A stretch of DNA of 64,000 nt from Coriaria nepalensis (GCA_027186245.1 CP114488.1:4290501-4354500), one strand, 5' to 3'. Counted from the first letter of the stretch, positions 12,201 through 24,400 are shown. Notes: a model not told the origin generated them from the letters alone. A program made the numbers and translations.

Positions 12201-12339
12201 ATACATTTTATGAGATACAATCTTATTTATAAATATTAACGATATTATTTTTTATTCAAAAATAGTAAATGCATTCAACCATTTATCATGTTTTTTAATT
12301 ATGTTAGAATTAATATCTTATATTCTATAAATACACATC

Positions 12340-12970
12340 ATGATAAAGTTTAGTGTCTTAAGTTATGCATTTTAGAGACAATGATAAATATCATATTTAG
12401 TAAGATTCAAGTTGCTTAAAGCTTAAAGACACAAATTGTTTGTTGCCATATGATCTTAAGAATGAATATTGATGATTCAGATGAACAATCACATAGTTTA
12501 TCACTTAAAGTGTAGTGTGATTGATCTCATAGCCATTGTTGTTAGTGGAATATTAAGATGATTATGCGAGTACTTAGTAGAGACTAGGAATACCGAATGT
12601 GAAACTTAAATGATTTTCAATAGTAATTAATATTAACTGTTAATAAAAATTATCTAGTGACTATATTACATATCGTCCTTAAACCTAAGATCACCATGGA
12701 TTGTTATATGTCGGGTTTCATACTTTGACATCATTTCAGCCCTAGCCAAGGGTGAATAGGGGGTTTCATACTTAAATGATTTCAATCTTGACTTAAAAGT
12801 TTATATTAATTAATCATAAGATGATTGAATTAACTATTTAGTTTAAAAAGTATTTTGAAGCTAAATGAATTTAATTATGAATTAGATAAAATCATAAAAT
12901 ATTATGATATCCTTCTACCAGCGTGATGTAGAACCTAATCGCTCAAATATAATAAAATTTAGACGTAACT
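12340..12970 (+). repeat. Second copy of the dispersed AT-rich non-coding repeat
   Basis: This aligns by eye with 61800-62690 over most of its length: AAGCTTAAAGA, ATTGATGATTCAGAT, AGACAATCACATAGTT-type, GAATTATCTAGTGA-type and AAAATCATA blocks occur in the same order and orientation. Divergence is considerable. It has no reading frame. It ends near a Gypsy fragment starting about 13030. Confidence 0.6.
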
Positions 12971-13029
12971 CCTTAAACCAACTAAGGAAACAATGGCTCA
13001 AACTCACCTAATGTATGATCGTGGTGGGA

Positions 13030-13205
13030 AACCTAGTATTGAGGATGATATTATCAACCAAAAAGGGAAAATCGTTAGGAGAAAATTGGGAAGGGCCTTA
13101 CAAAGTTGAAGAAGAGGTCAGACCATAGACATATCAACTCCAAAGTAAAGGAGGGAAGAATATATCTCATCCCTGGAATGTAAGACATTTAAGGTATATC
13201 AAAAG
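13030..13205 (+). pseudogene. Ty3/Gypsy integrase C-terminal fragment
   Basis: In one frame it reads ENWEGPYKVEEEV, a stop, then HPWNVRHLRYIKSL. This matches the conserved end of plant Gypsy integrases (NWEGPY ... WN..HL). Everything upstream of the integrase tail is missing. Confidence 0.6.
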
Positions 13206-14060
13206 CTTGATGAGGAGGTCAAAACTGTAAGTTTTTATAATTATGATGAATACTAAATGAACTGATAATGTTGTTTGAATCATCGACCTATTTGTCTACA
13301 GATTATTAAATGACTTATTAGGTTAAAAAAAATAAATTAAAGTATGAGTAAACCAAAGAATCCTCAGCATTATCGACCAATTTGGTCTTCAAATTATTAA
13401 ATAACTTAGTAGGTCAAAAGAAATATTGAAGTTTGAGTAGACCAAAGAGTTCTCGGCACTATCGACCTATTTGGTCTTTAGATTATTAAATGACTAATTA
13501 GGTCAAAATAAATATTGAAGTCTGAGTAGACCAAAGAGGCCTCAACACTATCAACCTATTTGGTCTTCTGATTATTAAATGACTTATTAGGTTAAATGAA
13601 ATATTGAAGTTGAGTAGACTAAATAATCCTCGACACTATTGACCTTTTTGGTCTTCAAATTATTAAATGACTTAGTAGGTCAAAAGATATATTGAACTCT
13701 AAGTAATCCAAAGAGTCCTTATAACCATCGACCTATTTAATCTTTATATTATTGAACGACTCAATAGGTCAAAGAACTAAAAGCTAACTCAACGATAGAA
13801 CAAGAAGGTTCTAAGTATGAGAAATCTTGTATAACATACAAATATCAAAGCCCGAAACCTTTAGTACCAAGTACTGGATAAGTTCTCGAAAAAATAAATG
13901 CTCAAAAGTACTTATGATAAAAATAAAACAGAGAGAAAGCTCTTGTATAAAAGAAACAGGGATCTAAAGCCCAAAAAAATATAGCATTCAAAAGTAAAAG
14001 TGATATCAATGTGTAATAAAAGTCTTTGTGAATAATTTAAAGTTTAGAAATTACAATTAA
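13206..14060 (+). repeat. Probable Gypsy 3' LTR remnant containing a tandem array
   Basis: It directly follows an integrase tail and a purine-rich GATGAGGAGGTCAAAA, the position of a polypurine tract and 3' LTR. More than half is a tandem repeat (13282-13776). No matching 5' LTR was found in the window, so the assignment rests on position. Confidence 0.4.
13282..13776 (+). repeat. ~89-bp tandem repeat, six diverged copies
   Basis: The marker ATCGACC (or a one-base variant) occurs at 13282, 13372, 13461, 13550, 13638 and 13727, a period of 88-90 bp. Each unit has a GACCTATTTGGTCTT core, then ATTATTAAATGACTTA, GTAGGTCAAA and GAGTAGACCAAAGA. Units differ at about 10-20% of positions by eye. Confidence 0.9.
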
Positions 14061-14690
14061 GCAAAATCTTATTGTGAAAGGATATTAATGTTATTTACTT
14101 TATTATATTCTATTGAACCCTAGTTTATACTTCTCATATATAAGTAATAAATATTGTAACCCTTCATGTATAACAAACAATACAAATACAAACCTTTCAT
14201 GGTATCAGAGCAGCTTTCTCGCTAATGCCCTACTATGTCCAACTTTGTCTAAGAAATCAATCCACCTCTTCCTTAAACCACCAAAAATTCACAAACCATG
14301 AACACCATAAGACTTCCACCACTACCAATCCATCACATTACAAGTTTCATCTCTACCCATCTTGACGAAACCAACTACTTAACATGGAAATTCCATATGG
14401 GGGCAATTTTAGAATCCACAGATCTCATCGATTATGTTAATGAATTGATCCCTCCATCACCACTTGTCGACCACACTTGACCCACACTCGACTACCTTGC
14501 TTAGATGAAGCTTTATCGCTTTGTTTTTCAGTCATTAATGCTACTCTATCTTCCTTCAGCTACCACCAGGGTGAAAGTTGTTTTATCAGCGTGAAGGTAT
14601 CTCTCCTCAGCCTCACTTATTACTTTACTGATGTAGTAGACCATGATTTGCTTTCCCTCTTCCTCCTTCACCAATCCTAAGCTTATTGCA
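14061..14690 (+). mobile_element. Ty1/Copia 5' fragment (LTR end, primer site, gag start)
   Basis: TGGTATCAGAGCAGC at 14200-14214 is a perfect Copia-type primer binding site following an LTR-like end (CCTTTCA). TATA-like CATATATAAG lies at 14137-14146. Downstream, 14298-14480 encodes TNYLTWKFHMGAILEST and LIDYV, the N-terminus of a Copia gag. The fragment then stops abruptly and abuts a Gypsy sequence in the opposite orientation at about 14700-14740. The left LTR boundary is not resolved. Confidence 0.7.
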
Positions 14691-14744
14691 ACTCTACTCA
14701 CTATGATATAGAGACTCAACTCCTCCCCATCATTTGGTGTGAGA

Positions 14745-15742
14745 GCACTTCAGCGATTTGAAGAAAGGGAGACACTTGTTAGCCGAGCTGACTCATGAAA
14801 CGGTTTAGCGCAGCCACTCTACCTATTAGGGCTTATATTTCCTTCTTTGTCTGTGGTGCCTTCAAGTTGATGATGCTTTGTACCTTCTCCGGATTAGCCT
14901 CGATCCCCCCTTAGTGCATAATATACTATAGGAACTTGCTTGATCCAACCCCGAAGGTACATTTATCGAGGTTCAGGTTCATCCTATATTCTCTCATCAC
15001 TCCAAATGCCTCCCTCAAGTGCCCCGCGTAGTCCTTCTTCATCACACTTTTTACCAAGATGTCATCCACATACACCTCCATCGTCTTTCCCAATTGCTTA
15101 TGGAACATGTCATTCACCAGCCTCAAGAATGTCGTCTTAACATTTTTCAATTCGGAAGGCATCACATTGTATCAGTAACTGCCTTTATTGGTGATGAAGG
15201 ATGTCTTCTCTTAATCCTAGCCCATAGTTTCACCTAGTGGTACCTCGAGTAGACATTCATGAAGCTCAACAACTCGTGCCCAACTGTAATGTCTACCATA
15301 AGGTCTCTGCTTAGCAAGGGGTAGTTGTCCTTAGGGTAGACAATGTTCAGATTCTTAAAGTCCACATATAGCCTCTATCTTCCCCCTCCTTTGGACACCA
15401 GAACAATATTCGAAGCCACTCAGGGTATTGGACCTCCCTTATCGCTCATACCGCCAATAACTTCCTCACCTCCTAAATCGTGGCCTTATTTATCTCCTCG
15501 TTGAACTTTCTCCTCATTTTCCTTATCAGTTTGGCCCTAGGCTTGATGCTGAGTTGATGTATTATGACATCTTTCTTAATGCTTGTCATCTCAGAAGTAT
15601 CCCAAGCAAATACATTAAGATTATGCTCTAGCTTTTGAATGATACTCTTCAGATCAGTCTCAATCAACCTGGTCCCTACCTTCATTTTTCTACCTCTGGA
15701 AAAAGTGACATGCTGAAGGGCCTCTGCTGAGGAGACACTCAA
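14745..15742 (-). pseudogene. Gypsy reverse transcriptase remnant
   Basis: 15742-15473 covers the linker before RT (NVFAWDTSEM, RKMRRKFNEEI). 15460-15200 in broken frames gives VDFKNLNIVYPKDNYPL. 15165-14926 gives the palm with MEVYVDDILVKS and LNLDKCTFGVGSSKFL. 14925-14760 continues as NPEKVQSIINLKAPQTKKEI and RFMSRLANKCLPFF. There is a stop within the last part and at least two frame changes. The sequence ends at the junction with the Copia fragment. Confidence 0.85.
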
Positions 15743-15961
15743 CCTCCTTCAATTTTCCTCCTTCTTCTTCACCTCCTCTTTGGCCATTTTACATTCCTCA
15801 TCATCAAATGATTGTTCACTCTCAACCATATAGACCCTAGTGGCTGGCTCGACCCCTCCCTCTCTGAGTGACGTCAAAATAACACCTTATTGAGCTTTCC
15901 CGATCACCATTTGCAATCCTTACTCCCCCTTCTGTGAGGAACTTCATCATCAAGTGCTTAG

Positions 15962-16405
15962 TCAAGATGATAGCTCCCATGGAGGTGATAGAGGAGCGAC
16001 TAGAATGATATTATATTTCGATAGGAAGTTGACGATCATGAAGTTTAATATAACTGTTGACCTATGGGACCCCTCGCCTAAAGTCATTGGAAGGCTTATC
16101 ATTCCCTCTGGATATAAAGACTTCACTGAGAAGCCCGTTAGCGGAGTGTTGATAGGCTTTAGATTTGTGTTGATGACGCCCATCTTTCTGAAGGTGGACA
16201 GTGACAATGCATCCACCACACTCCCTAAGTCGACCAGTACTCGGTGTATCAACATGGTTGAGACATTAGCCAAGATGACCATGGCATCATTGTGGGGGTA
16301 TATGATCCCTTCCTTTTCCAAGTGATTGAAGGTGATGTCGACTAACGCCCTCTTCTGATGGGTCACCAAAATCGAGAACACCTCAACCTGCGCCAGACTC
16401 CTCAT
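15962..16405 (-). pseudogene. Gypsy aspartic protease remnant (active-site DTG changed to DLG)
   Basis: A 147-residue open segment contains HRVLVDLGSVVDALSL, the counterpart of the retroviral-type protease site VLVDTGSSAD. Residue 60 (codon 16226-16228) is Leu where the family has Thr or Ser next to the catalytic Asp59. Downstream KMGVINTNLKPI and YNIILVAP correspond to the conserved flap and tail (YN.ILGR). It continues from gag and leads to the RT. Confidence 0.75.
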
Positions 16406-17920
16406 CCATTTACTTCTCTACAATCACCTGAAGTTCCCCCACTATATTTTGATGTCCGAGGTTGTTCTTTTTTCGGTCCTTCTCTCTACTTTCTCTATTA
16501 TCGTTCCTTCTTCCCCTTCTCGGGTTCCCCTTTCCTTCCCTATTCACAAACTCTCCTAAGCGTCCTTCTTGGATCAGCCTTTCAATTTCTGTCTTTAGGC
16601 AGAAATAGTAATATGCCTTATGGCTGTGGTCACCGTGGTATTTGCAATATATCCTTCGGTCCCACTGAGCTAGTGTGCTTTTGAGCTGCTAAGGGGCTCT
16701 AAAAAGGTTATGGTTCCTGAAGCGGTAGCAGATTACTTCGATACCTATTATGAGAGGTGTGAAGGTGTCCCTAAAGAGTGGGGCCGCCCTTTTCTTGTTC
16801 GGGATTTTCCTTTTATCCTCTCTCTTCTTCTTATCCTCTCTTTATTCAACCATTCCCCTTGGGTCACATCTCTTCCCTTTCCTTTTATACCCCATGATAT
16901 TCTTCATTCTCCTTGGCTCCTTAACTGAGTTACAAGGATTTCCTCAACGACCCCTATTCTTTTTTGCCTCTAGTAAGGCCTCAGTATAGGAACCAAAACA
17001 CTTCTTCACAGAGTGGCTGATGAGCTTCTTATCCACTGTGCCTCTCAAGAAGGCATGTAGAACCCCATATCTCAGGGTCAGTCCACCTTCTTTGAGGTTT
17101 GGTTAAATCGTTATACATAATCTAACAAGGCTTCCCCCGGGTTATGCCTTATGGTTTAAAGACTCATGAAGGGGAGTCGTGTGTTAGATGCCCCTTAGAA
17201 GTTTGACACAAACAACTTCTTCAACTTATCGAATGAGGTAATAGAGGCTGGTGTGAGGGATCTGTACCAATCACTGGCTGATGTTATCAATGTGATGTGA
17301 AAGCATTGACATATTAGTTCATCAGACATGGCAGTCATCCTCATGCAAGTCTTATACAATTTGACGTGGTCCTAAGGATCATTTGTTCCATCGTACATCA
17401 GGGTTAGGGCCTTAACCTTTTTGAGTAATTGAGCATTTTGCACCCTCTTAGTAAATGGGCTTTCTAGCTCATCCATAAACAGAGTAGTTCCCTTTACCGC
17501 TACTTCTAAATCCTTCATTCTTTTAGTTAACTCCTAGATGATTTTCACTTATCCTCTCAACCCCTCAACCCTCTTAGCGGGAAGCCTAGGTTCTCTTGAT
17601 GTTTGGAGGGGGTTTGGGTTCTACATTGTATCTGTTGAATCCTCAAACTCTTCCCGCATCGTTACTGTCTCCAAACAAGATGTCGCGTCATCTTCCTCTT
17701 GTTAGAATCCTCTACCTATAGATGAACATTGACACTTTTCCATAGGAGGGCACACACTTCTACTTCTCACCTCTTCTCTCTCCTCTTGCCTTATTTTAGC
17801 CCCGATCTCTGTGATCCCTACGTCTATAGAGCACTTCACCATTTGGCCCACTCTCTCCGCCAGCCCATTTTCCATCCTTTCTAACGCCTGCAGTATGTCT
17901 ACTCCACTACTTGCCACTAG
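16406..17920 (-). pseudogene. Gypsy gag remnant
   Basis: Reading the minus strand across frames and stops gives gag-like text: LERMENGLAERVGQMVK near 17890-17830, LTLMYDGTNDP near 17410-17375, HVKLYKTCMRM and SDWYRSLTPASI near 17350-17240, and NPGEALLDYV near 17135. These match the capsid region of plant Gypsy elements. Multiple stops show it is dead. Confidence 0.7.
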
Positions 17921-18130
17921 AGGGGTTTGTGGAGGTGCTGGTCATCTTCTAGTAGTGCTCGCATAACTCATTACTCTCCCCTCCGATAAGGGAGGGATGA
18001 CTCTTCTTCCTCTGCCTCTTTCTCCCCCTTCGCTCTCTCCCATATGCTCTCCTTCGTAGTTTTCAATCTCGCAAACTCTTCGTGGTAATACACTTGATCT
18101 ATTGGAACTTTAAAAGTAAAGACAACCTTC

Positions 18131-18150
18131 CCCACGGTCGGCACCAAACT
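18131..18150 (-). promoter_or_regulatory. Gypsy primer binding region
   Basis: The minus strand reads AGTTTGGTGCCGACCGTGGG just inside the LTR. This resembles the TTTGGCGCCG...GTGGGGA leader seen in Tat/Athila-type plant Gypsy elements. Confidence 0.6.
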
Positions 18151-18152
18151 AT

Positions 18153-18890
18153 TGATGTAGATTACCGTCCACTACAGAGGGCTCCTTTGTCCAGAGTATG
18201 CTCCAAGATCAATGCATGCACTCACAAGTAAACTGTAGCTGGGGTGGCAGTCGGTCAATCTCACTCTGTCGCTCTAGCTAATTAATAGAGGGATAAAAGG
18301 AGAGTAGATGCTTTGAATTGTTATTATCTTAAGAAATATGCATTATCCTTTACCGTTCTACTAGTTGGCATCTATACCTGGTATAGGCTAGGAGACCTTA
18401 GATAGCCTTACACATGTCATGCTCTCATTGCTCAGCATTATGATCCCTTTTTGGCAAGTGTCAACGTATACACAGTCTAACACAACAGAGATCTGTTTCC
18501 CACTCATAGGTGTCTCAACGTACTACGATGTTGCCCTAGTCTGACCCGCCAGGAGTGCCTCAGCATGTAGCTATGCCACCCTTACCTAACATGCCATAGG
18601 CATGTTCTCCACTCATGTGTCAGTTACTTTCCACCTGTCCTCCTTTGGCGTATCTGTGCTCAAGTCTGAGCTGAGCGGGAAAATACCTGACTCAAGTCTA
18701 ATGTCCTGTTATCGGACTCAACTTATTGTCATATCGATTGATGCTCTCCTCGGCTTTATTTAACCTCGGCTTCAACCATCTTCTCTTTGTACTCAATTAT
18801 CCCAATATCCAATGACCCTACCTTAGCCTCAGCATCCCCTATTCGGACTAAGACTGCATATCTAAGACTATCCTGGTATCGAGCCCAACA
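18153..18890 (-). repeat. Gypsy 5' LTR
   Basis: On the minus strand it opens TGTTGGGCTCGATACC at 18890 and ends in CTACA next to the primer site, giving TG...CA ends and about 735 bp. The inner boundary is ambiguous by a few bases (18153 or 18156). There is no partner LTR in the window to confirm it. Confidence 0.55.
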
Positions 18891-20274
18891 GGGGTTATAG
18901 ACGTATTATTGAGAAAGAAAAATTCATTTATCATTTATACATGTATATTTAGCTATAGGGACTTGATATTCATGGTCGAGACTCTCATTAAATACAGCGT
19001 GAAGGTTCCTATATTTCAAAAAGTGAAAGCAGTAATAATTCTTCGAAAAACTCTTGGGTAAATACAATTTACAGTGAACCGATCTATCTCAGCTATATAT
19101 ATCACTATTATAGTATATATTATATACATCATATCAAGTTAGTATATGATTGAAATAAATCAGTCTACTGTAGATATATCTCACACAAGAATTTCTCTAA
19201 TCCTTGATAGTAAACAATATTTTTTTCTTTCTCTTTGCTAATAACCCCTTGTTGATTGCGGATTGAATCGTAATTTTTCTGTTTTACTTCAAATGTAATT
19301 AATTCTCTTTCATTCAACTAAGGTTAAATTTTGTAAAATATTCTATTGGATTTTATGGTGTAGCTGAATATTCTTTTTCTTCTTCATTTTTTAATTTATC
19401 TATCTCAATTTCTTTTCCAAGTTTTTGGAAATGACTATGTTCTTTTCAAGTTGGCATAACTAGATGTTCATACGAACTCCGATTCTTAATCCATCAACTG
19501 TGATTGAAAAGTAGATTTCGACGTCTTTCAAATTACAATATTAAAATTTTCATCCAAAACTTTATCCATTAATAGCTATTTTCCCCAGAAAATATCAAGA
19601 TTATACACCTATATCCAAATGTCCAATCAACATCATTTGGAAATATTTTGAGACTGAATTCCAGTTGTGGCCATAGAGTTTGTTTCAACTGAAGTACAAC
19701 TAGTCAGAGATAATATTTCATAAGTTACAAATAAAAGCACTACCTGAAAAGTTATACGCAGTAGTGCCTAAGCAAAAAATAAATAAATAAAAAGGAAAGC
19801 AAAAATCATTTGTAATGTAGTCTCCATATAAATTTTCTCAATGTACATATAAAACAATGCATTAATATGCATCAATGAAGTAAAAGAACTGAAAAAGAAA
19901 AAAGAAAACAATGATAAAGATGAAGGATGAAGGAATTTTATTATTTTGAGATTCAAAGATTCAATTTTCGTGATATTTTTGGTTGAAAAAATGAATTCAA
20001 ACAAGAAAACATAATATCTAGCTAAAGAATCAAAGAACATTGAAAAGAAATGGTTCTCCATCGGTCTTGAATTTTGGGTTCTTCATGCTGCACTGGTATT
20101 TAGAATCTTCATCGGCACTAGGTTCTGGACTTCTCCGTTGCTAGGTTTTAGGTTCTCCATTCTATGTACAAGCCGACAGACTTCTCGTCTTCTTCAATGA
20201 GGGAGGTGAGAGTGAATCAGAAGAGAGGAAGAGTGAAAAAGAGGGAAAGAGAGGGCAAAAAGAAAAAAAAAAGA

Positions 20275-20306
<32 letters not shown>

Positions 20307-20900
20307 AGGGAATTGATTTAATGGTATGTATTGTAGGTGGCAAATAATGCTTATGTATACTTATTACATTATTACATAAAATATTGCTTTGATAATTTGA
20401 TCCTAGATGTATACTTATTTATATTTACAACCCAATTTAATTTTCTTTTATTATGAGATTACCCCAACTTCATCATTCCCATTCCCCACTATTGTAAACC
20501 TTTCCCGTTCCCCACTATTGTAAACCAAATTGAATGAGTACTTATAATTGTCACCTTGCATGAGTACATCTCAAATTTAAACTTTCATACTGATTTGGTG
20601 GATCTAGCTCGAAAACAAACCGAATTGAAATCTGTTTGGTTCAAGATGAATTGGATAGAAAAGTGGAGGAATGGGAGGGAAAGTTTAAAGGAGGCTATAT
20701 TTGATTTATGAAATGGGCAATTAAGTCTAATTTACGGAAAGTTTAGGGGAGGCTATATTTGATTTTTGTAACATTGATGGTGTTAAATTTATTTATTTAA
20801 ATATTTGGGGGAGATAAATTTAATTAATTTTGAAAAAACCATAAATAAAAAAGGGAGTGAGAGTTTGGACTACAACCCTTTTATGGGCTTTTGATTTTTT
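18891..20900. other. Intergenic DNA, AT-rich, no gene seen
   Basis: No protein-like frame is present. It holds short repeats: a purine tract of A-runs broken by single G at about 20256-20308, and a 26-bp tandem duplication (TTCCCCACTATTGTAAACC at 20482 and 20508). A 60-bp stretch mentioning 'ggaaagtttaaaggaggctatatttgatt' is partly repeated at 20680-20765. Confidence 0.5.
20256..20308 (+). repeat. Purine microsatellite (A-runs separated by single G)
   Basis: This is a run of AAAAAAAAAAG-type units, about 11 bp each, repeated four to five times. Confidence 0.8.
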
Positions 20901-20939
20901 TTTCCCTTTCTTTTAGGCCCAAAATTTAGGATGAGACGA

Positions 20940-21413
20940 GACTTGAGAAATGAATAGACGGACGCCTTAAGTCCATATCGACAACAATTTACAATCACTT
21001 TCAGTTCCGGTTCATCTTCTTCTTGCGCTGAGAAACCGTTGTCGTCTCCGTTTGGATGGAAGGCCACAGATTCTTCCTCAGAGCTTGCTGTAGAGGATTC
21101 CCTTTCTTGATCGACCAAACCGTCGCTCCTCAATGATTCTTCTTCGTCTTCTTCCTGAATGCTACGCTTTTCAGGTACTCATTCTCGAATCTCAATTCCT
21201 TTTTAGGCGATGTTTCCGTACTTCAATTTCGCAAGAGTTTGTAGAGAATGAAATGTTTCTTCAGGCTCGTTTCCTGGACGTTAGTTGAAGACTTTAGGTC
21301 AGGATTTTATGCTTTTAGGTCAGGATTTAGGGTTCGAATTGTTTGAGGAATTATAGGGTGGCGATACTTTTTTTTTTTTCCAAGCTATTATTAGGGCATC
21401 GAACATAGTAGCT
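20940..21413 (+). promoter_or_regulatory. 5' UTR with a probable leader intron of the PHD gene
   Basis: CTTTTCAG|GTACTC at 21176/21177 looks like a donor and TATTATTAG at 21383-21391 like an acceptor, leaving about 22 bases before ATG 21414. A pyrimidine-rich stretch (CTTCTTCGTCTTCTTCC) at 21140-21156 fits a plant leader. The transcription start is inferred only. Confidence 0.4.
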
Positions 21414-24400
21414 ATGAAAGGACGGTCTAACCACCGCCTTCAGAATTCGGACACTCTGGAAGATTGGAATAATGATTCATGGACTGTGGATTGTGTGTGT
21501 GGTGTGAATTTTGATGATGGGGAAGAGATGGTCAATTGCGATGAGTGTGGCGTTTGGGTCCACACAAGGTGCTCGCATTATGTAAAGGGAGATGAGATTT
21601 TTGCTTGTGATAAATGCAAGGGAAAGAATAGTAGGAATGATAGTGAGGAGACTGAGGTTGCACAGTTGTTAGTTGAGCTACCTAATAAGACCATGGTAAT
21701 GGAGAGACGATTTGCCTCAAATGGGCCTTCACGTCGTCCATTTAGGCTGTGGACAGATTTACCAATTGAGGAGAGGGTCCATATTCAAGGAATCCCTGGT
21801 GGCGATCCTTCTTTGATTAGAGGGTTGTCATCAGTTTTTACACCTGAGTTGTGGAAGTGTTCTGGGTATGTGCCAAAAAGGTTTAATTTTCAGTATAAGG
21901 AGTTCCCTTGTTGGGAAGAAAAGGTTCAGGTAGATGGTAAAAAAGATGAGGAAAATGAGAATCCTGATGATAAGGGTGCAGGAGTTCTATTTTCTTTGTC
22001 GAAGCAGAGTGTATTGGCTACCCCTATGACATCTTTGGATGTAATGAGAGGCAAAGATGGGGATGCTAATTGTGGCAGCAAGTTGTATTTGAATGGGGGT
22101 AAGAAGTGGGAGGGCCAGGGTGAAGGTTTCAAGCATATGCAGAATGCTGTGAAGGAGAGAAGCTTACTTAAGCCAATTGTTTTGCACTCGGGTAAGTGCA
22201 AGAAAGAAGATATGGTGACATCCAAAGATCGGAGTGGGAAGAAAAAGAGGACTCCTGACATTGAAGTAGACTTGAAGAAGAGGATTTCACATTCTTCCAA
22301 AGCAGGTACTTTGACATACTTTTGTGTCTTATGCTGGGTTGGATGATATCTAAGATTTTCTTCTTATTTTGTTAAGCATAATTTCAAGATAAGTTTGTTA
22401 TCAAAGCCTTTTTAGTTTATAATTTTGTGGAAAGAAAGTTGAAAATAAACTTTCTGATTTATTTTTCTATCATTGCAGTTTTATTATGATATTACCATCC
22501 CTGTTATATTCGTGGAAAGAAAGTTGAAAATGAGTTGCATCTTGAGGTTGCTGATTTGTTCTTGTTGACTCCATCTTTATCCTTTTTTCATTTCTATCGG
22601 TAGTGTTTTCACCCAGCACCGATGCAAAACGAATGGAATTGTGTGAAGATAGAGTTACGGAATTCTGTAGGGATGGCAGCCAGAGTAGTAAGAGCAAGAA
22701 TTTGAGGGAGACAGTGGTTCAGGAACCTGTATCAGATGTTCACCTTCTAGTGGTTAAAAGTCCTGGAAATCCTAAGAATAAATTAGCAGGTCATGAGCTA
22801 TCTGGAGCTGTATGTTCTTCTGAAATTAATAAAAATAAACACTTGGATGGAGATGATTTGAAGGAGGATAATATTCATGTTCCAACTCATTCGAGGGCTG
22901 AGAGTTCTCCAAAAACTGATGGTGCTGTATCATCATCACTGCTGGAAACAAAGGTTGCTCTTAGGAAACCAAAGGTATGGTTCATTTGCATGTGTAGTAA
23001 TTATTAATGTGCATCTGTGTGCCTTACTGATGAAGCTTTGCTTAGTACCATTTGCTAAATATGGCAGTCCCCAGATGACTTTATATTAGTGAACCAGTGC
23101 ATAATCATCCCACTTTTTTTATCAAAGTTATCCAGGGGAAAGTTGGCCCTGCTATGACCTTTCTGTTGCCATCATTTACAAACTCTTCCCATAAACCCAG
23201 TCTTCAAAAGGTTTCTGCTGGCTACAATGTCGTCCATTTATTTTCTTTTCTGAAGCTGATCAATCACTTAAGGTCCTGATGCATAATCGTTATTTAAGCT
23301 AGGGCCCAACATGAGGGACCCAAAAATTTTCATTAGCCTTACTATATGTACATGAAATGAACTGTGCAATAAGGCTTTATTTGTTCGAACAAAATGTGCT
23401 TTGAGCATGTGTTGCTTTTTTAACCATTTAAAGTTAACTGTATTCTAATGTTTGGCTAAAAATTTGGAATTAATAATATCTTTTTATGTATGGTGTGTGC
23501 TGTTATTGTTATACACAATTAATGTTGAAGACATAGGTAACAGAAACTGCTCTATATGTGCTCAACTTTGTGTCGTAAATTATGTCTTTTTGTTTTTTTG
23601 TTTTTTTTTGACAGGAGAGAAATAGGGAGTAGGAAAGAGAATTAAGACTGAGGTGATAATTGAGATGGAAGACATTGAAAATGGGAGAGAAAGAGACAGA
23701 GAGATTGGAATAGAGTAAGAATAGAGTACGGGAGGGAGGGATTCACGAGAGGAATGTCATAGTAAACAATTACATTTTTGGGGATAAATATGAAATGTAG
23801 AAAAAATAACTACCACTGTTTTTAGATTGCTTATAAAACTTTTTGCTTTTCTCTTTTACTCCTTGTATTGGAATGAAATTTCTTGTTTTTACCAGGGAGA
23901 TGATAAAGATACAGAGAATTCAGATGATAGTGTTGGAGAATTAGCTAGAACGTCAGTGAAGCATCCTGGTGAAGATTTAGCAAGTGCTGCACTTGAAGTC
24001 GAGGAGAATCAGATTCTCCAAGATTTTAATGGTGACATTACTTTGAACTCTGCACCGCCTGATGCTAAGATGATGGTAGAAGAGCCACAAGATAATTCTA
24101 CGAGCCCCTTAAATTTTCAGTCTTCCCATGGTGAGTCAAAAGATCTGGGCTCTGATCATATGTGTAAAAATTCTGGAAGGAGTGATGTGGCAGTAAGCAG
24201 TTGGCAATCTGGTGACCGAAAGGCACATGAACTTGAGACAAATTCTGACGCAATAAGTGATTACCATACAAACAAAGCTGATAAACTATGTGATAGTCCT
24301 TGTGAGTTTAAAAAGGATTTGGATGTCTCAGTAGGTTCCATGGCGTTGGATAGAAGTTCTTCAGAACTTGAAAATGGCTCAGGATTTTCTGATGGGCAGT

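Larger units (their letters stand above)
14740..18890 (-). mobile_element. Ty3/Gypsy (Tat-like) element, truncated, minus strand
   Basis: From right to left on the minus strand: LTR (18153-18890), primer-binding region (18131-18150), gag (about 17920-16400), protease (16405-15962), then reverse transcriptase to about 14745. RNase H, integrase and the 3' LTR are missing; the element is cut inside the RT-RNase H region and joined to a Copia fragment. The primer-region wording (TTTGGTGCCGACCGTGGGG) and gag/protease style suggest the Tat group. Confidence 0.82.

Noticed and set aside
13282..13776. Tandem array considered as a CRISPR-like array
   Set aside because: Units are contiguous with no distinct spacers, and the DNA is plant nuclear.
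16358..16989. Several plus-strand frames of 70-108 residues
   Set aside because: They are antisense shadows of the minus-strand Gypsy gag-protease region.
20870..21133. Minus-strand 87-residue acidic frame next to the PHD gene
   Set aside because: It overlaps the probable 5' UTR of the PHD gene; its acidic, Ser-rich look comes from the reverse complement of a CT-rich leader. No splice structure or homology was seen.
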